Notes under the pieces: generated by a model
Told to the model about the DNA's origin: nothing
Database searches by the model: none
The model's input: the letters and a program-made list of their open reading frames with translations, nothing else
Part shown: one piece after another, positions 16,498-23,977 of the stretch
Numbering within the stretch: the first letter of the stretch is position 1
Layout: the number at the start of each line of letters is the position of its first letter
Assembly: GCA_020426085.1 (NCBI GenBank)
Contig: JAGQQP010000006.1
Span: forward strand, 1-23,977
DNA: 23,977 bases
Origin: Planctomycetaceae bacterium
GTDB taxonomy: Bacteria > Planctomycetota > Planctomycetia > Planctomycetales > Planctomycetaceae
Direction of reading: 5' to 3'
Translations under genes and position numbers: made by a program

Positions 16498-16728
16498 AAC
16501 TGCCATGAACGGTCTCTCTGGTTAAGCAGTGTCGACCAGGCAGGATGAATAAAGGCTGCGGGCTGCGTGTATTATACGGATTCTTTCACACCGGCAACCG
16601 AATCAATGGCTCGCAGCCTGAATCGGTCGATTGAGTATTCAAACCGGGTACTTCAATCGCATACAATGGAACCTGCCTCAAAAACTTTTGATGTGCGTGC
16701 GAATCATTCAACCTGAGAGCCTGTAACT

Positions 16729-19710
16729 TTGGACCGTCAACAGCAACGAATCGCAGAAGATCTTTCCAGTCTGATTGCAGGTGATGTGCGATGCGATCCC
16801 GTTGCGTTGTCAATTTATGCCAGCGATGCCAGCCTGTATCAGGTCCCTCCGCTCTGTATTGCCTCTCCCCGTGATCGCAATGATCTGCTCACGATTGCCC
16901 GCTATGCCTCGGAAATGAACGTCCCCATGATTCCACGCGGAGCAGGCACGGGGCTGGTCGGTGATGCCATCGGCAATGGGATTGTGATTGACTGCGCCCG
17001 CTACATGAATGCCTTTGAGTTAATCAGTGATAAACTGGTGCACGTTCAACCCGGTGTGGTACATGCAGAACTCAATCGTTATCTGAAAACACAAGGCTTG
17101 TACTTTCCCCCTGATCCCTCGAATACCGAAGTGACAACACTGGGCAGCATGCTGGCGATTGACGCTGCCGGATCCCGGGCGATTCGTGTGGGTTCCACCC
17201 GCGATTACGTCAATCGTCTGGAATTAATTCTGGCAGATGGAACCTGTTTCGAAGCGGGGAATGAGAGTCTGTCGATTCTGAACCAACCCTCTCCCCTGGG
17301 GTCCGGGACATCGCTTCTGGGCGAGCCGACTCTGGAAGCGCGGGGCGAACAGGCTAAACGTACGATATTGAGCAAGCTTTCCAAGCTGCTGACGGATCAT
17401 GCCGCATTGATTCAGGAAAAACAGCGGTCCGGGATTCCCAATTGCAGCGGCTATTTTCTCAAAGGGATCAAAAGCCGACAGAATCTGAATCTGGCCCGTA
17501 TGCTGGTTGGTTCAGAAGGCACACTGGCTCTGATCTCTTCTGCGCTGGTGCATGTCTCCCCGTTACCTGCGCACCGGGGTGTGGCGCTACTGCTGTTCGG
17601 TGACCTGGCCTCAGCCATCAAAGCCGTGCAGACCATAATCCATGAACAGCCTTCTGCCTGCGATCTTCTGGATCGACGGCTGCTCTCACTGGCCCGTGAC
17701 GCGGATCCCCGTTTTGCGTCCCTGATTTCTCCGGCTGCCGAGGCGGCATTGCTGGTCGAGCAGGTGGGCTTCAATGATGCCCAGGTACAACAGCGTCTGC
17801 ATAATGTGATTCTGGCAGTGAAAAATATCAATTCGCGTGTGGTCGTCGCCATGGAATCCCATCAGCCGGATGAAGTGGACTTTCTGTGGTCGCTGCCTCA
17901 GAAAGTGGTTCCTTCCCTCAGTCGTCTTCCGGGGGAATCACGGCCTCAGCCGTTCGTCGAAGATATCGCTGTTCCCCCCGAATCACTGTATGAATTCTCG
18001 CAAAAAGCCCAGAAGGTCTTTCAGAAGCACCAGGTTACAGCAACGTTATATGCTCATGCTGCCTCAGGACAGATCCACCTGCGCCCGTTTTTACCGACGT
18101 TGACCGATCGCAATGCTCCCATTCTGGAAACGATTGCGCGCGAACTTTATCAGACCGTATTCGCTCTGAATGGTACGATCAGTGGCGAACATGGCGACGG
18201 ATTGGCACGGACTGCTTTCATTCGCTCTCAGTATGGCGATCTGTATCGCGTGTTTCGTCAGGTCAAAGATATTTTTGATCCACACAATCTGTTGAACCCT
18301 GGCAAAATAATCAACGACGATCCGCATGTGACGATTCGAAATTTAAGACCGGTTCCTGAAAAGTTCCCCGAACTGGTCGATCTTCAGCTTGCCTGGTCAC
18401 CGCAGGAACTGCAGGAGGAAGCATCGCGGTGTAATGGCTGTGGTTCCTGTCGACGTCAGGATGCGGGCTCCAGGATGTGTCCCGTCTTTCGAATTGCCCC
18501 TGACGAAGAAGCTTCTCCCCGCGCCAAAGCCAATCTCTTTCGCAGCCTGCTCTCCGGTGCCCTGCATCCCAACGAACTCTCTTCGGCGGAGACCAAACAT
18601 CTCGCAGACACCTGTTTCAACTGCAAGCAATGTCTGCTGGACTGCCCTTCAACCGTCAACATTCCTCAGATGGCCATTGAGGCGAAAGCCGCTTACGTTT
18701 CTGCGAACGGATTAGATCATACCGATTGGATTCTGTCCCGCGCGCATTCGTTCGGTGCGTTAGGCAGTACGCTTTCCATGGCCGCGAACTGGGCGATCAA
18801 TAATTCCACCGCGCGGTGGCTTATGGAAAAAATGATGGGCATTCACCGCGATCGCAAGCTTCCTTTCTTTTCGCGGCGGTCATTTTTGAGATCGGTCCCC
18901 AAGAAATACTTGAAACGCCCGCGTCCCGGCAGTGATCCGGATCTGGTTATCTTCTTCGTTGACTATTACGCCAACTATCACGATCCCGAACTGGCACACG
19001 CGATGCTGGCGATCCTGCAGCATAACCAGGTTCCCGTCTATATTCCGCCTCAGCAGCTGGCATCGGGGATGGCCATGGTTTCCGCCGGTGATTTAATCGC
19101 GGCACGCAGCTTTGCACAAGAGAACATCAAAATCCTCGCGGAATTCGCCAAAGAAGGACATCAGATAATCTGCACCGAACCTGCAGCCGCAATCTGTCTG
19201 AAACAGGAATATCCCATGCTGGTGCCCGGCGAAGACAGTCAGGTCATTTCGGAACAGGTCAGCGAAGCGGGGGCATTCCTCTGGCAGCGATACGAAGAAA
19301 AACGTTTGAGGACCGATTTTGGACGTCTGGAACTGGAGTTGGACTACCATACGCCCTGTCATATCAAGGCTTTATCGACGCGTTCGGCTTTAAATTCGCT
19401 TCTCGCTTTGATTCCTGAGCTGAGGGTGAATACAATTGAAAAAGGCTGTTCGGGCATGGCCGGTACCTATGGTCTGGCCCGCGATACCTTTGAAACCTCC
19501 AGGCAGATCGGTCGGGAGCTGATCGATCATATGAAAACAACAAACGTTCACGCGGGTGTGACTGAATGCAGCAGTTGCAAAATGCAGATGGAACAGGAAA
19601 GCCGGATTCCCACCATCCACCCTCTCAAATTGCTGGCACTCTCTTACGGACTGATGCCTGAACTGGGGCGGGCATTGCAGCCGCAAAAGAAAAAACTGGT
19701 AGTGTCATGA
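16729..19710 (+). CDS. FAD-linked oxidoreductase fused to [4Fe-4S] and CCG domains (YdiJ/GlcD-GlpC-like)
   Basis: 993 residues. The N-terminal FAD-binding PCMH domain has RGAGTGLVGDAIG (70-82), and the FAD-oxidase C domain ends in SGEHGDGLART (485-495). Then come two Cys clusters typical of ferredoxin-like modules (Cys568/571/574/584 and Cys629/632/635/639) and a GlpC-like C-terminus. The layout is that of E. coli YdiJ, a D-2-hydroxyglutarate dehydrogenase, so a D-2-hydroxyacid is the likely substrate, with electrons passed to a membrane or soluble acceptor. The start is TTG at 16729: an in-frame TGA at 16714 prevents a longer form, GAGAG lies nine bases upstream, and no nearer ATG fits the family start. 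In the C-terminal part the first CCG half reads QQLASGM (775-781) without its cysteines, while the second keeps HTPCH, GCSG and ECSSC. The stop overlaps the moaD start (ATGA). Confidence 0.9.
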   Translation: MDRQQQRIAEDLSSLIAGDVRCDPVALSIYASDASLYQVPPLCIASPRDRNDLLTIARYASEMNVPMIPRGAGTGLVGDAIGNGIVIDCARYMNAFELISDKLVHVQPGVVHAELNRYLKTQGLYFPPDPSNTEVTTLGSMLAIDAAGSRAIRVGSTRDYVNRLELILADGTCFEAGNESLSILNQPSPLGSGTSLLGEPTLEARGEQAKRTILSKLSKLLTDHAALIQEKQRSGIPNCSGYFLKGIKSRQNLNLARMLVGSEGTLALISSALVHVSPLPAHRGVALLLFGDLASAIKAVQTIIHEQPSACDLLDRRLLSLARDADPRFASLISPAAEAALLVEQVGFNDAQVQQRLHNVILAVKNINSRVVVAMESHQPDEVDFLWSLPQKVVPSLSRLPGESRPQPFVEDIAVPPESLYEFSQKAQKVFQKHQVTATLYAHAASGQIHLRPFLPTLTDRNAPILETIARELYQTVFALNGTISGEHGDGLARTAFIRSQYGDLYRVFRQVKDIFDPHNLLNPGKIINDDPHVTIRNLRPVPEKFPELVDLQLAWSPQELQEEASRCNGCGSCRRQDAGSRMCPVFRIAPDEEASPRAKANLFRSLLSGALHPNELSSAETKHLADTCFNCKQCLLDCPSTVNIPQMAIEAKAAYVSANGLDHTDWILSRAHSFGALGSTLSMAANWAINNSTARWLMEKMMGIHRDRKLPFFSRRSFLRSVPKKYLKRPRPGSDPDLVIFFVDYYANYHDPELAHAMLAILQHNQVPVYIPPQQLASGMAMVSAGDLIAARSFAQENIKILAEFAKEGHQIICTEPAAAICLKQEYPMLVPGEDSQVISEQVSEAGAFLWQRYEEKRLRTDFGRLELELDYHTPCHIKALSTRSALNSLLALIPELRVNTIEKGCSGMAGTYGLARDTFETSRQIGRELIDHMKTTNVHAGVTECSSCKMQMEQESRIPTIHPLKLLALSYGLMPELGRALQPQKKKLVVS

Positions 19711-19961
19711 CAGTCCAGCAGATTCAGGTCAGGTTATTTGCCCGGGCCCGCGAACTGGCAAACAGCGATTTGATTTCGGTCCAGGTACAGGAAGGCACAA
19801 CAGTCGCCCGTTTACGACAGGCGCTCGCCGAACAGGTTCCTGAACTGCAGCCATTGAGTGGACAGCTTCTGATTGCCGTTGATAATGCCTACGCTGGTGA
19901 AGACCAGCTGCTGACGGAAACTCAGGAAGTGGCCTGCTTTCCTCCAGTCAGTGGTGGCTGA
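19707..19961 (+). CDS. moaD: Molybdopterin synthase small (sulfur-carrier) subunit
   Basis: 84 residues with the ubiquitin-like fold of MoaD: a beta-rich N-terminus (VRLFARARELA), TTVARLRQAL, and the C-terminal VACFPPVSGG, where the last Gly is adenylated by MoeB and converted to a thiocarboxylate. It donates sulfur to cyclic pyranopterin monophosphate together with MoaE. The ATG overlaps the stop of the FAD/Fe-S gene as ATGA, suggesting translational coupling; no separate ribosome site is needed. moaE follows after 36 bases. The only uncertainty is whether it could be a ThiS paralogue; the adjacent moaE makes MoaD the clear choice. Confidence 0.95.
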   Translation: MTVQQIQVRLFARARELANSDLISVQVQEGTTVARLRQALAEQVPELQPLSGQLLIAVDNAYAGEDQLLTETQEVACFPPVSGG

Positions 19962-19997
19962 ATCGAATCTTACATCCTGGTATTTTGGTTACCGATT

Positions 19998-20432
19998 ATG
20001 AAAACAGACTCCATTTCCATTACAGATCAACCCATCGACTACGCCGCCATCACCGAACAGGTGCGTTCGAATGAATGTGGTGCGGTGGTCCTGTTTATGG
20101 GGACCGTTCGTGAAATGACTGCAGGGAAACAGACGGTGGCATTAGACTACGAAGCCTATCCGGAGATGGCTGACCAGATGCTGCAGCAGCTGGTTGACGA
20201 AGCACGCGATCAATGGGATGTGCACGCGATTTCGATTGAACACCGGGTCGGACATCTGACGCTGGGAGAAATCAGTGTGGCGATCGCCGTCAGTTCCGCG
20301 CATCGCAAGGAAGCCTTCGAAGCAGGGCGTTTTCTGATTGATCGGCTCAAGGAGATTGTGCCCATCTGGAAAAAAGAAAACTGGGCCGATGGCACCACCG
20401 AGTGGGTGCATCCGGAAATCGAAGCAAAATAA
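19998..20432 (+). CDS. moaE: Molybdopterin synthase large (catalytic) subunit
   Basis: 144 residues. It converts cyclic pyranopterin monophosphate to molybdopterin using two MoaD thiocarboxylates. Family marks are AVVLFMGTVRE (30-40), YEAYPEMA (51-58), RVGHLTLGE (83-91), AHRKEAFEA (101-109) and LKEIVPIWKKE (117-127). Lys118 and Lys125 are in the positions of the catalytic lysines (Lys119 and Lys126 of E. coli MoaE). The start at the ATG 19998 has only a weak ribosome site. The length is normal. It lies between moaD and moaA in the same direction, consistent with one operon. Confidence 0.96.
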   Translation: MKTDSISITDQPIDYAAITEQVRSNECGAVVLFMGTVREMTAGKQTVALDYEAYPEMADQMLQQLVDEARDQWDVHAISIEHRVGHLTLGEISVAIAVSSAHRKEAFEAGRFLIDRLKEIVPIWKKENWADGTTEWVHPEIEAK

Positions 20433-20525
20433 ATCTGTTTCCACTTTGAGGCTGACTATAATAGGAGTAGTGAACCGGCGGGAGACAGCAGGCCGTATTT
20501 CCCGCGTTGATCGTAAGAGGCATTG

Positions 20526-21527
20526 ATGGAAAACCTGACTCATCTGACTGATACTTTTGGACGTGTGCACAATAACCTGCGCATCAGCGTAACGGACCGT
20601 TGTAATATTCGCTGTTTTTATTGCATGCCTTCCGAAGATGTGCAGTTCGTGCATCGCAGTAAGATTATGTCGTTCGAGGAGATCGTCCGCTTCATCCGTC
20701 TGGTAGTGCCGCTGGGAGTCGATAAAATTCGCCTGACAGGTGGAGAGCCTCTGGTTCGCAAAAACATCCCCGAACTGGTGAAGATGATCGCCGACATTCC
20801 GGGTATCAAGGATATCGGAATTACGACGAACGGGATCCTGCTGCCTGAGCAGGCACAGCAGCTCTATGATGCCGGCTTAAGACGGATCAACATCAGTCTG
20901 GATGCTTTGAATGCTGCCAAGTTCAAACAGATTACCCGTCGCGACGATTACGATAAGGTACTCGCTGGAATTCAATCAGCCCATGATGCCGGCTTTGATC
21001 CCGTGAAAATCAATGCGGTCTCCATCCGCAATCTGACCGAAGATGAGATCGTTCCCTTCGGAAAACTGGCGCGGGAAACGGGAGCCGAAATTCGCTTCAT
21101 CGAATTTATGCCTCTGGATGCAGATAATCAATGGGAACGTGACAAGGTCCTGTTTGCGCATGAAATTCAGGAGATTCTCTCACAGGGCATTATGCCTCTG
21201 ACGCCGCTGGACCAGCCTGATAAGAGTGCCCCTGCTTCCAACTTTGTCTTCGAGGATGGCGTTGGGCGGATTGGTTTTATCTCTTCAATCAGTGCCCCCT
21301 TCTGTATGAGTTGTAATCGTTTTCGATTAACGGCTGATGGGAAGTTGCGCAACTGTCTGTTCAGCCTGGACGAGACCGATATCCGCGGACTGTTTCATTT
21401 GAATGCTTCTGACGAAGAGATTGTCGCGGCGGTTCGCAGTAGTATAACCGCGAAAAAAGAAGGACATGAAATCAACACAGCCCGATTCATTCAACCGGAT
21501 CGCCCGATGTATTCGATCGGTGGCTGA
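20526..21527 (+). CDS. moaA: GTP 3',8-cyclase, first step of molybdopterin synthesis
   Basis: 333 residues. A radical-SAM enzyme that rearranges GTP to 3',8-cyclo-GTP. The N-terminal cluster motif is C-x3-C-x2-C (Cys26, Cys30, Cys33, in RCNIRCFYC), and the C-terminal cluster is formed by Cys260, Cys263 and Cys277 (APFCMSCNRFR and LRNCLF). GGEP (72-75) and TTNG (100-103) are usual for this family, and the protein ends in Gly-Gly as MoaA does. AAGAGG five bases upstream of the ATG at 20526 supports this start; a TTG just before it is less likely. Its partner MoaC is not in the window. The desulfurase-type gene follows after 27 bases. Confidence 0.97.
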   Translation: MENLTHLTDTFGRVHNNLRISVTDRCNIRCFYCMPSEDVQFVHRSKIMSFEEIVRFIRLVVPLGVDKIRLTGGEPLVRKNIPELVKMIADIPGIKDIGITTNGILLPEQAQQLYDAGLRRINISLDALNAAKFKQITRRDDYDKVLAGIQSAHDAGFDPVKINAVSIRNLTEDEIVPFGKLARETGAEIRFIEFMPLDADNQWERDKVLFAHEIQEILSQGIMPLTPLDQPDKSAPASNFVFEDGVGRIGFISSISAPFCMSCNRFRLTADGKLRNCLFSLDETDIRGLFHLNASDEEIVAAVRSSITAKKEGHEINTARFIQPDRPMYSIGG

Positions 21528-21554
21528 AATCTGAAAGCGGATTGATTGAGCACC

Positions 21555-22730
21555 ATGACCGAACAGCCTTTGATTTATCTGGATAATGCCGCCACCAGCT
21601 TTCCCAAGCCCGATTCCGTCTATGCTGCGATGGATAATTATAATCGAAACACTGGTGCCGCCGTCGGTCGAGGGGCTTATCGAAAATCAATTGAACTGCA
21701 GTCCTCCGTCGATCAATGTCGCAAACTGGCTGCCAAACTGCTGGGGGCTGCACGCCCGGAAGAAGTAGCCTTCACTTTCAACGGGACAGACAGCCTGAAT
21801 ACAATCATTCAAGGCGTGTTGAAGCCCGGGGATCACGTCATCACTTCCGATGTGGAACACAATTCCGTGCTCCGGCCATTACAGACATTGAAAAACCGCT
21901 GGGGACTTGAGACCACCATCATTCCCGCAGATCAGACCGGGCTGGTCGAGCCAACGGCGTTTCGAGATGCCATTCAAAAGAACACGCGGCTCATCATTCT
22001 CAATCATGCTTCGAATGTGACGGGAACCATTCAACCTGTAAATGAAGTCGGCGAAATTGCACGACAGGCGGGTGTACTCTTTCTGGTCGATGCCGCTCAG
22101 ACCGCCGGCCATCTCCCTCTGGATGTTTCCAGCATGCCGGTCGATTTTCTGGCCTGTCCCGGCCATAAAGGTTTGCTGGGCCCGTTGGGGACCGGGCTGG
22201 TTTATCTGCGTGCGGAACTGGCTGATCAGGTTGAAAGTTTGAGGCAGGGGGGGACTGGGACTCGCAGCGAAGAAGAATCCCAACCGGTCTCACTGCCTGA
22301 AAAATATGAATCAGGTAACCACAATGCTCCAGGGCTGGTCGGATTGCGGGCTTCTCTTGAGTATGTTCTCGCGCAAGGAGTCGCTGTACTCCGTCAGCAC
22401 GAACAGGAATTAACCTCACAACTGCTGGACGGTCTACAGCAACTGAATGGTTTTCTGTTGCCCGGGCCTCAGACGGTTGAAAGTCGGGTGGGGGTTGTCA
22501 GTCTGATTAGTGAATTTGCCGAACCACAGGTACTGGCGTCCATTCTGGATGAAAATTTCGGGATTCAGATCCGAGCGGGTTTACACTGCGCGCCTCGAAT
22601 CCACGCTTGTATTGGCTCTAAGGAAGCGGGCGGAACGCTGCGCTTCAGTCCCGGGCCTTTTACAACAGTGGAGCAAATTGAAACAACCGTGGCAGCAATG
22701 CAGGAACTGGCACTCTCATTTTCGGTCTGA
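21555..22730 (+). CDS. Class V aminotransferase, cysteine desulfurase-like
   Basis: 391 residues of the SufS/CsdA-like fold, PLP-dependent. YLDNAATSFPKP (8-19) is the usual opening. His102 stacks on the cofactor, Asp179 and Gln182 bind the pyridine ring, and GHKGLLGPLGTG (203-214) carries the PLP Lys205. Cys345 in RAGLHCAPRIH sits where SufS-type enzymes hold the catalytic cysteine, so cysteine desulfurase activity is plausible. The N-terminal stretch and the EEESQPVSLPEKYESGN segment resemble the EF2568-type family of such enzymes. The ATG at 21555 is used; a TTG at 21546 is an alternative. Its position straight after moaA suggests a role in sulfur supply to MoaD, but Fe-S work is equally possible. 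Confidence 0.88.
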   Translation: MTEQPLIYLDNAATSFPKPDSVYAAMDNYNRNTGAAVGRGAYRKSIELQSSVDQCRKLAAKLLGAARPEEVAFTFNGTDSLNTIIQGVLKPGDHVITSDVEHNSVLRPLQTLKNRWGLETTIIPADQTGLVEPTAFRDAIQKNTRLIILNHASNVTGTIQPVNEVGEIARQAGVLFLVDAAQTAGHLPLDVSSMPVDFLACPGHKGLLGPLGTGLVYLRAELADQVESLRQGGTGTRSEEESQPVSLPEKYESGNHNAPGLVGLRASLEYVLAQGVAVLRQHEQELTSQLLDGLQQLNGFLLPGPQTVESRVGVVSLISEFAEPQVLASILDENFGIQIRAGLHCAPRIHACIGSKEAGGTLRFSPGPFTTVEQIETTVAAMQELALSFSV

Positions 22731-23193
22731 AACGAATATATCGACGACGAACCTGCTGGAAAGGGAGAATGTGAAAACTCCCTCAAGTATTATCAGTATC
22801 GTGATTTACATCCTTGACACCCTTCGGTGTCTACTGGAGAATTAAAATAGCCTGTTCTGGCTGGATAAAGAGTCTTCCGTCAACTCGATATATAACGTGT
22901 TCCGGGAAATTCACTCTGTCAGTTGCGGGTGCTTTGAACAATTCTCGCTCGACATATCTAACGTCTTATTTCCCCAATGGCGCATTGGAAAATCAGAAAG
23001 CAGTCAACTCAATTGATATGGGTATGGCGAACAGTGACAGCAGGATTTGAAACTGTTGTGTGGTGGAATTCCTCCTGGGGTTCATATATTTTTAATAATC
23101 CAGATTTGACTGGAGTCTTGATTCCCACTGATTGATATGGGAAAAACAGACTCCTCGCAGTTTAAAACTGATACTATTCCGTGGAGAAATTGA
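22731..23193. other. Gene-free stretch before the PilB-type gene
   Basis: No convincing protein is encoded. Near the left end there is a 6-bp hairpin (AGGGAG 22762-22767 with CTCCCT 22778-22783) without a T tract, possibly a weak terminator for the molybdopterin operon. A candidate promoter follows at 22814-22842. The word ATTGATATGGG occurs twice, near 23012 and 23132. The rest is AT-richer than the genes. The ribosome site GGAG (23183-23186) serves the next gene. Confidence 0.5.
22814..22842 (+). promoter_or_regulatory. Candidate promoter upstream of the PilB-type gene
   Basis: A perfect TTGACA (22814-22819) and GAGAAT (22837-22842, four of six bases) are 17 bases apart. The -35 box overlaps a small hairpin, GACACC-CTTC-GGTGTC (22816-22831), which could be a coincidence or an operator. 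The leader to the ATG would be about 345 bases. Confidence 0.3.
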
Positions 23194-23977
23194 ATGGCCG
23201 ACGATTGGATGCAACAGTTAGTAGACGATGGGTTTCTTGGTCCAGCGCAGCTGGATGAAGCCTCGAGTATGGCCGGTTCGATGGGAATATCACCTGGAGA
23301 AGCACTTGTCAAACTGGGATATGTCGGTGCTGAAGTCATTGCTCAGGCCCAGGCATCCATGTATGGCTACGAGTTTATTGAGCTGGAGGGCCTCGAAATC
23401 CCGCAATCGGTAATTGAACTCGTACCGGAATCCATGGCGCGGGAAAATACCGTAATTCCCGTCGGAATGGATGGAGATGCCCTGCAGATTGCTTTGCATG
23501 ACCCCATGAAATACGAAGTACTCGATAAACTGCGGTTCATTATCAACCGTGATATTGATGTGGTCATGGCTCCGATTGAATCGATCCAGGCTGCCATCAA
23601 TCGGCATTACGGACAGAGTGAAACCGAGTCGGTCGATACGATGTTGAAGGAGTTTACAGAAACCGCTATCGATATTACGGCCACGGAACTGGCATCCTCA
23701 AGCAACGTTGCAGAAGAAGACGACAGTGCCCCTGTGATTCGTCTGGCTAACCTGATCATCAGTGAAGCTGTTAATATGCGGGCCAGTGATATTCATGTCG
23801 AGCCTTTCGAAGACCGGATCCGCATCCGATATCGAATTGACGGTGTACTGATTGAACGCGACAGCCCTCCCCGCCGACTGCTGATGGCACTGGTGTCCCG
23901 CTTCAAAATCATGGCATCGATGGATATTGCAGAAAAACGACGTCCGCAGGACGGTCGAATTAAGACATCCATCGCAG
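23194..23977 (+). CDS. Type II secretion/type IV pilus assembly ATPase (GspE/PilB family), 3' partial
   Basis: The frame runs off the window end; 261 codons are visible. Residues 1-140 match the N-terminal GspE/MshEN-type domain (ALVKLGYVGAEVIAQAQA, then ELVPESMARENTVIPVG and ALHDPMKYEVLDKL). After an acidic linker (about 155-185) the N2 domain of the ATPase begins (APVIRLANLIISEAVNMRASDIHVEPF, IRIRYRIDGVL). The Walker A and B motifs lie beyond the window. Such ATPases power assembly of pili or pseudopili; PilB and GspE cannot be told apart here. The ATG at 23194 follows GGAG with a 7-base gap. The gene stands behind a 463-base gene-free stretch, so it probably starts its own transcript. Confidence 0.93.
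   Translation, partial: MADDWMQQLVDDGFLGPAQLDEASSMAGSMGISPGEALVKLGYVGAEVIAQAQASMYGYEFIELEGLEIPQSVIELVPESMARENTVIPVGMDGDALQIALHDPMKYEVLDKLRFIINRDIDVVMAPIESIQAAINRHYGQSETESVDTMLKEFTETAIDITATELASSSNVAEEDDSAPVIRLANLIISEAVNMRASDIHVEPFEDRIRIRYRIDGVLIERDSPPRRLLMALVSRFKIMASMDIAEKRRPQDGRIKTSIA

Noticed and set aside
22814..23050. 78-codon plus-strand frame before the PilB-type gene
   Set aside because: It starts at a TTG within a -35-like box, has no ribosome site and no motif; treated as chance.
1..23977. tRNA, rRNA, CRISPR, insertion sequence or defence island
   Set aside because: No repeat-spacer pattern, no transposase or integrase motif, and no cloverleaf or rRNA-like stretch was seen by eye; a tRNA or covariance search was not run.

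Overview
The window looks like chromosomal DNA of a Planctomycete, probably of the Gimesia/Planctomycetaceae type. This is inference: base composition near 50% GC, GTG and TTG starts, an exported sulfatase, an exported prolyl-oligopeptidase-like hydrolase in the planctomycete style, and isolated small anti-sigma-like genes. There are 19 protein-coding genes, one cut by each window edge. I see no rRNA, tRNA, CRISPR array, insertion sequence or prophage gene. The content is mostly core metabolism rather than a mobile or defence island.

Left third (1-7.1 kb): the end of a SAM-dependent methyltransferase with an N-terminal winged-helix domain closes on a clean hairpin terminator. A 730-base gene-free stretch follows, then korA-korB, a two-subunit 2-oxoglutarate:ferredoxin oxidoreductase. 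A strong bidirectional terminator separates korB from the convergent minus-strand pair nth (endonuclease III) and dcd (dCTP deaminase family). A stand-alone Lon substrate-binding domain protein is divergent from nth.

Middle (7.1-14.8 kb): an exported sulfatase converges on a small anti-sigma-like gene. A split transketolase follows, with N- and C-terminal halves as separate genes. After it come a tandem-GNAT acetyltransferase and an ornithine cyclodeaminase/mu-crystallin family dehydrogenase, which converges on mazG (NTP pyrophosphohydrolase).

Right third (14.9-24 kb): a small exported protein of unknown function and an exported alpha/beta hydrolase form a likely pair. A 993-residue FAD plus Fe-S oxidoreductase (YdiJ/GlcD-GlpC architecture) overlaps moaD by ATGA. 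moaD, moaE, moaA and a class V aminotransferase/cysteine desulfurase then form a molybdopterin cluster. The window ends inside a PilB/GspE-type secretion or pilus ATPase.

I found no convincing wholly new system. The points most worth checking are: the molybdopterin operon carrying its own sulfurtransferase-type enzyme and translationally coupled to a large flavo-Fe-S enzyme; loss of the cysteines from the first CCG half of that enzyme; dCTP deaminase residues that look like the bifunctional deaminase/dUTPase type; operator-like palindromes before the cyclodeaminase gene; and a nine-base A run at the start of nth.
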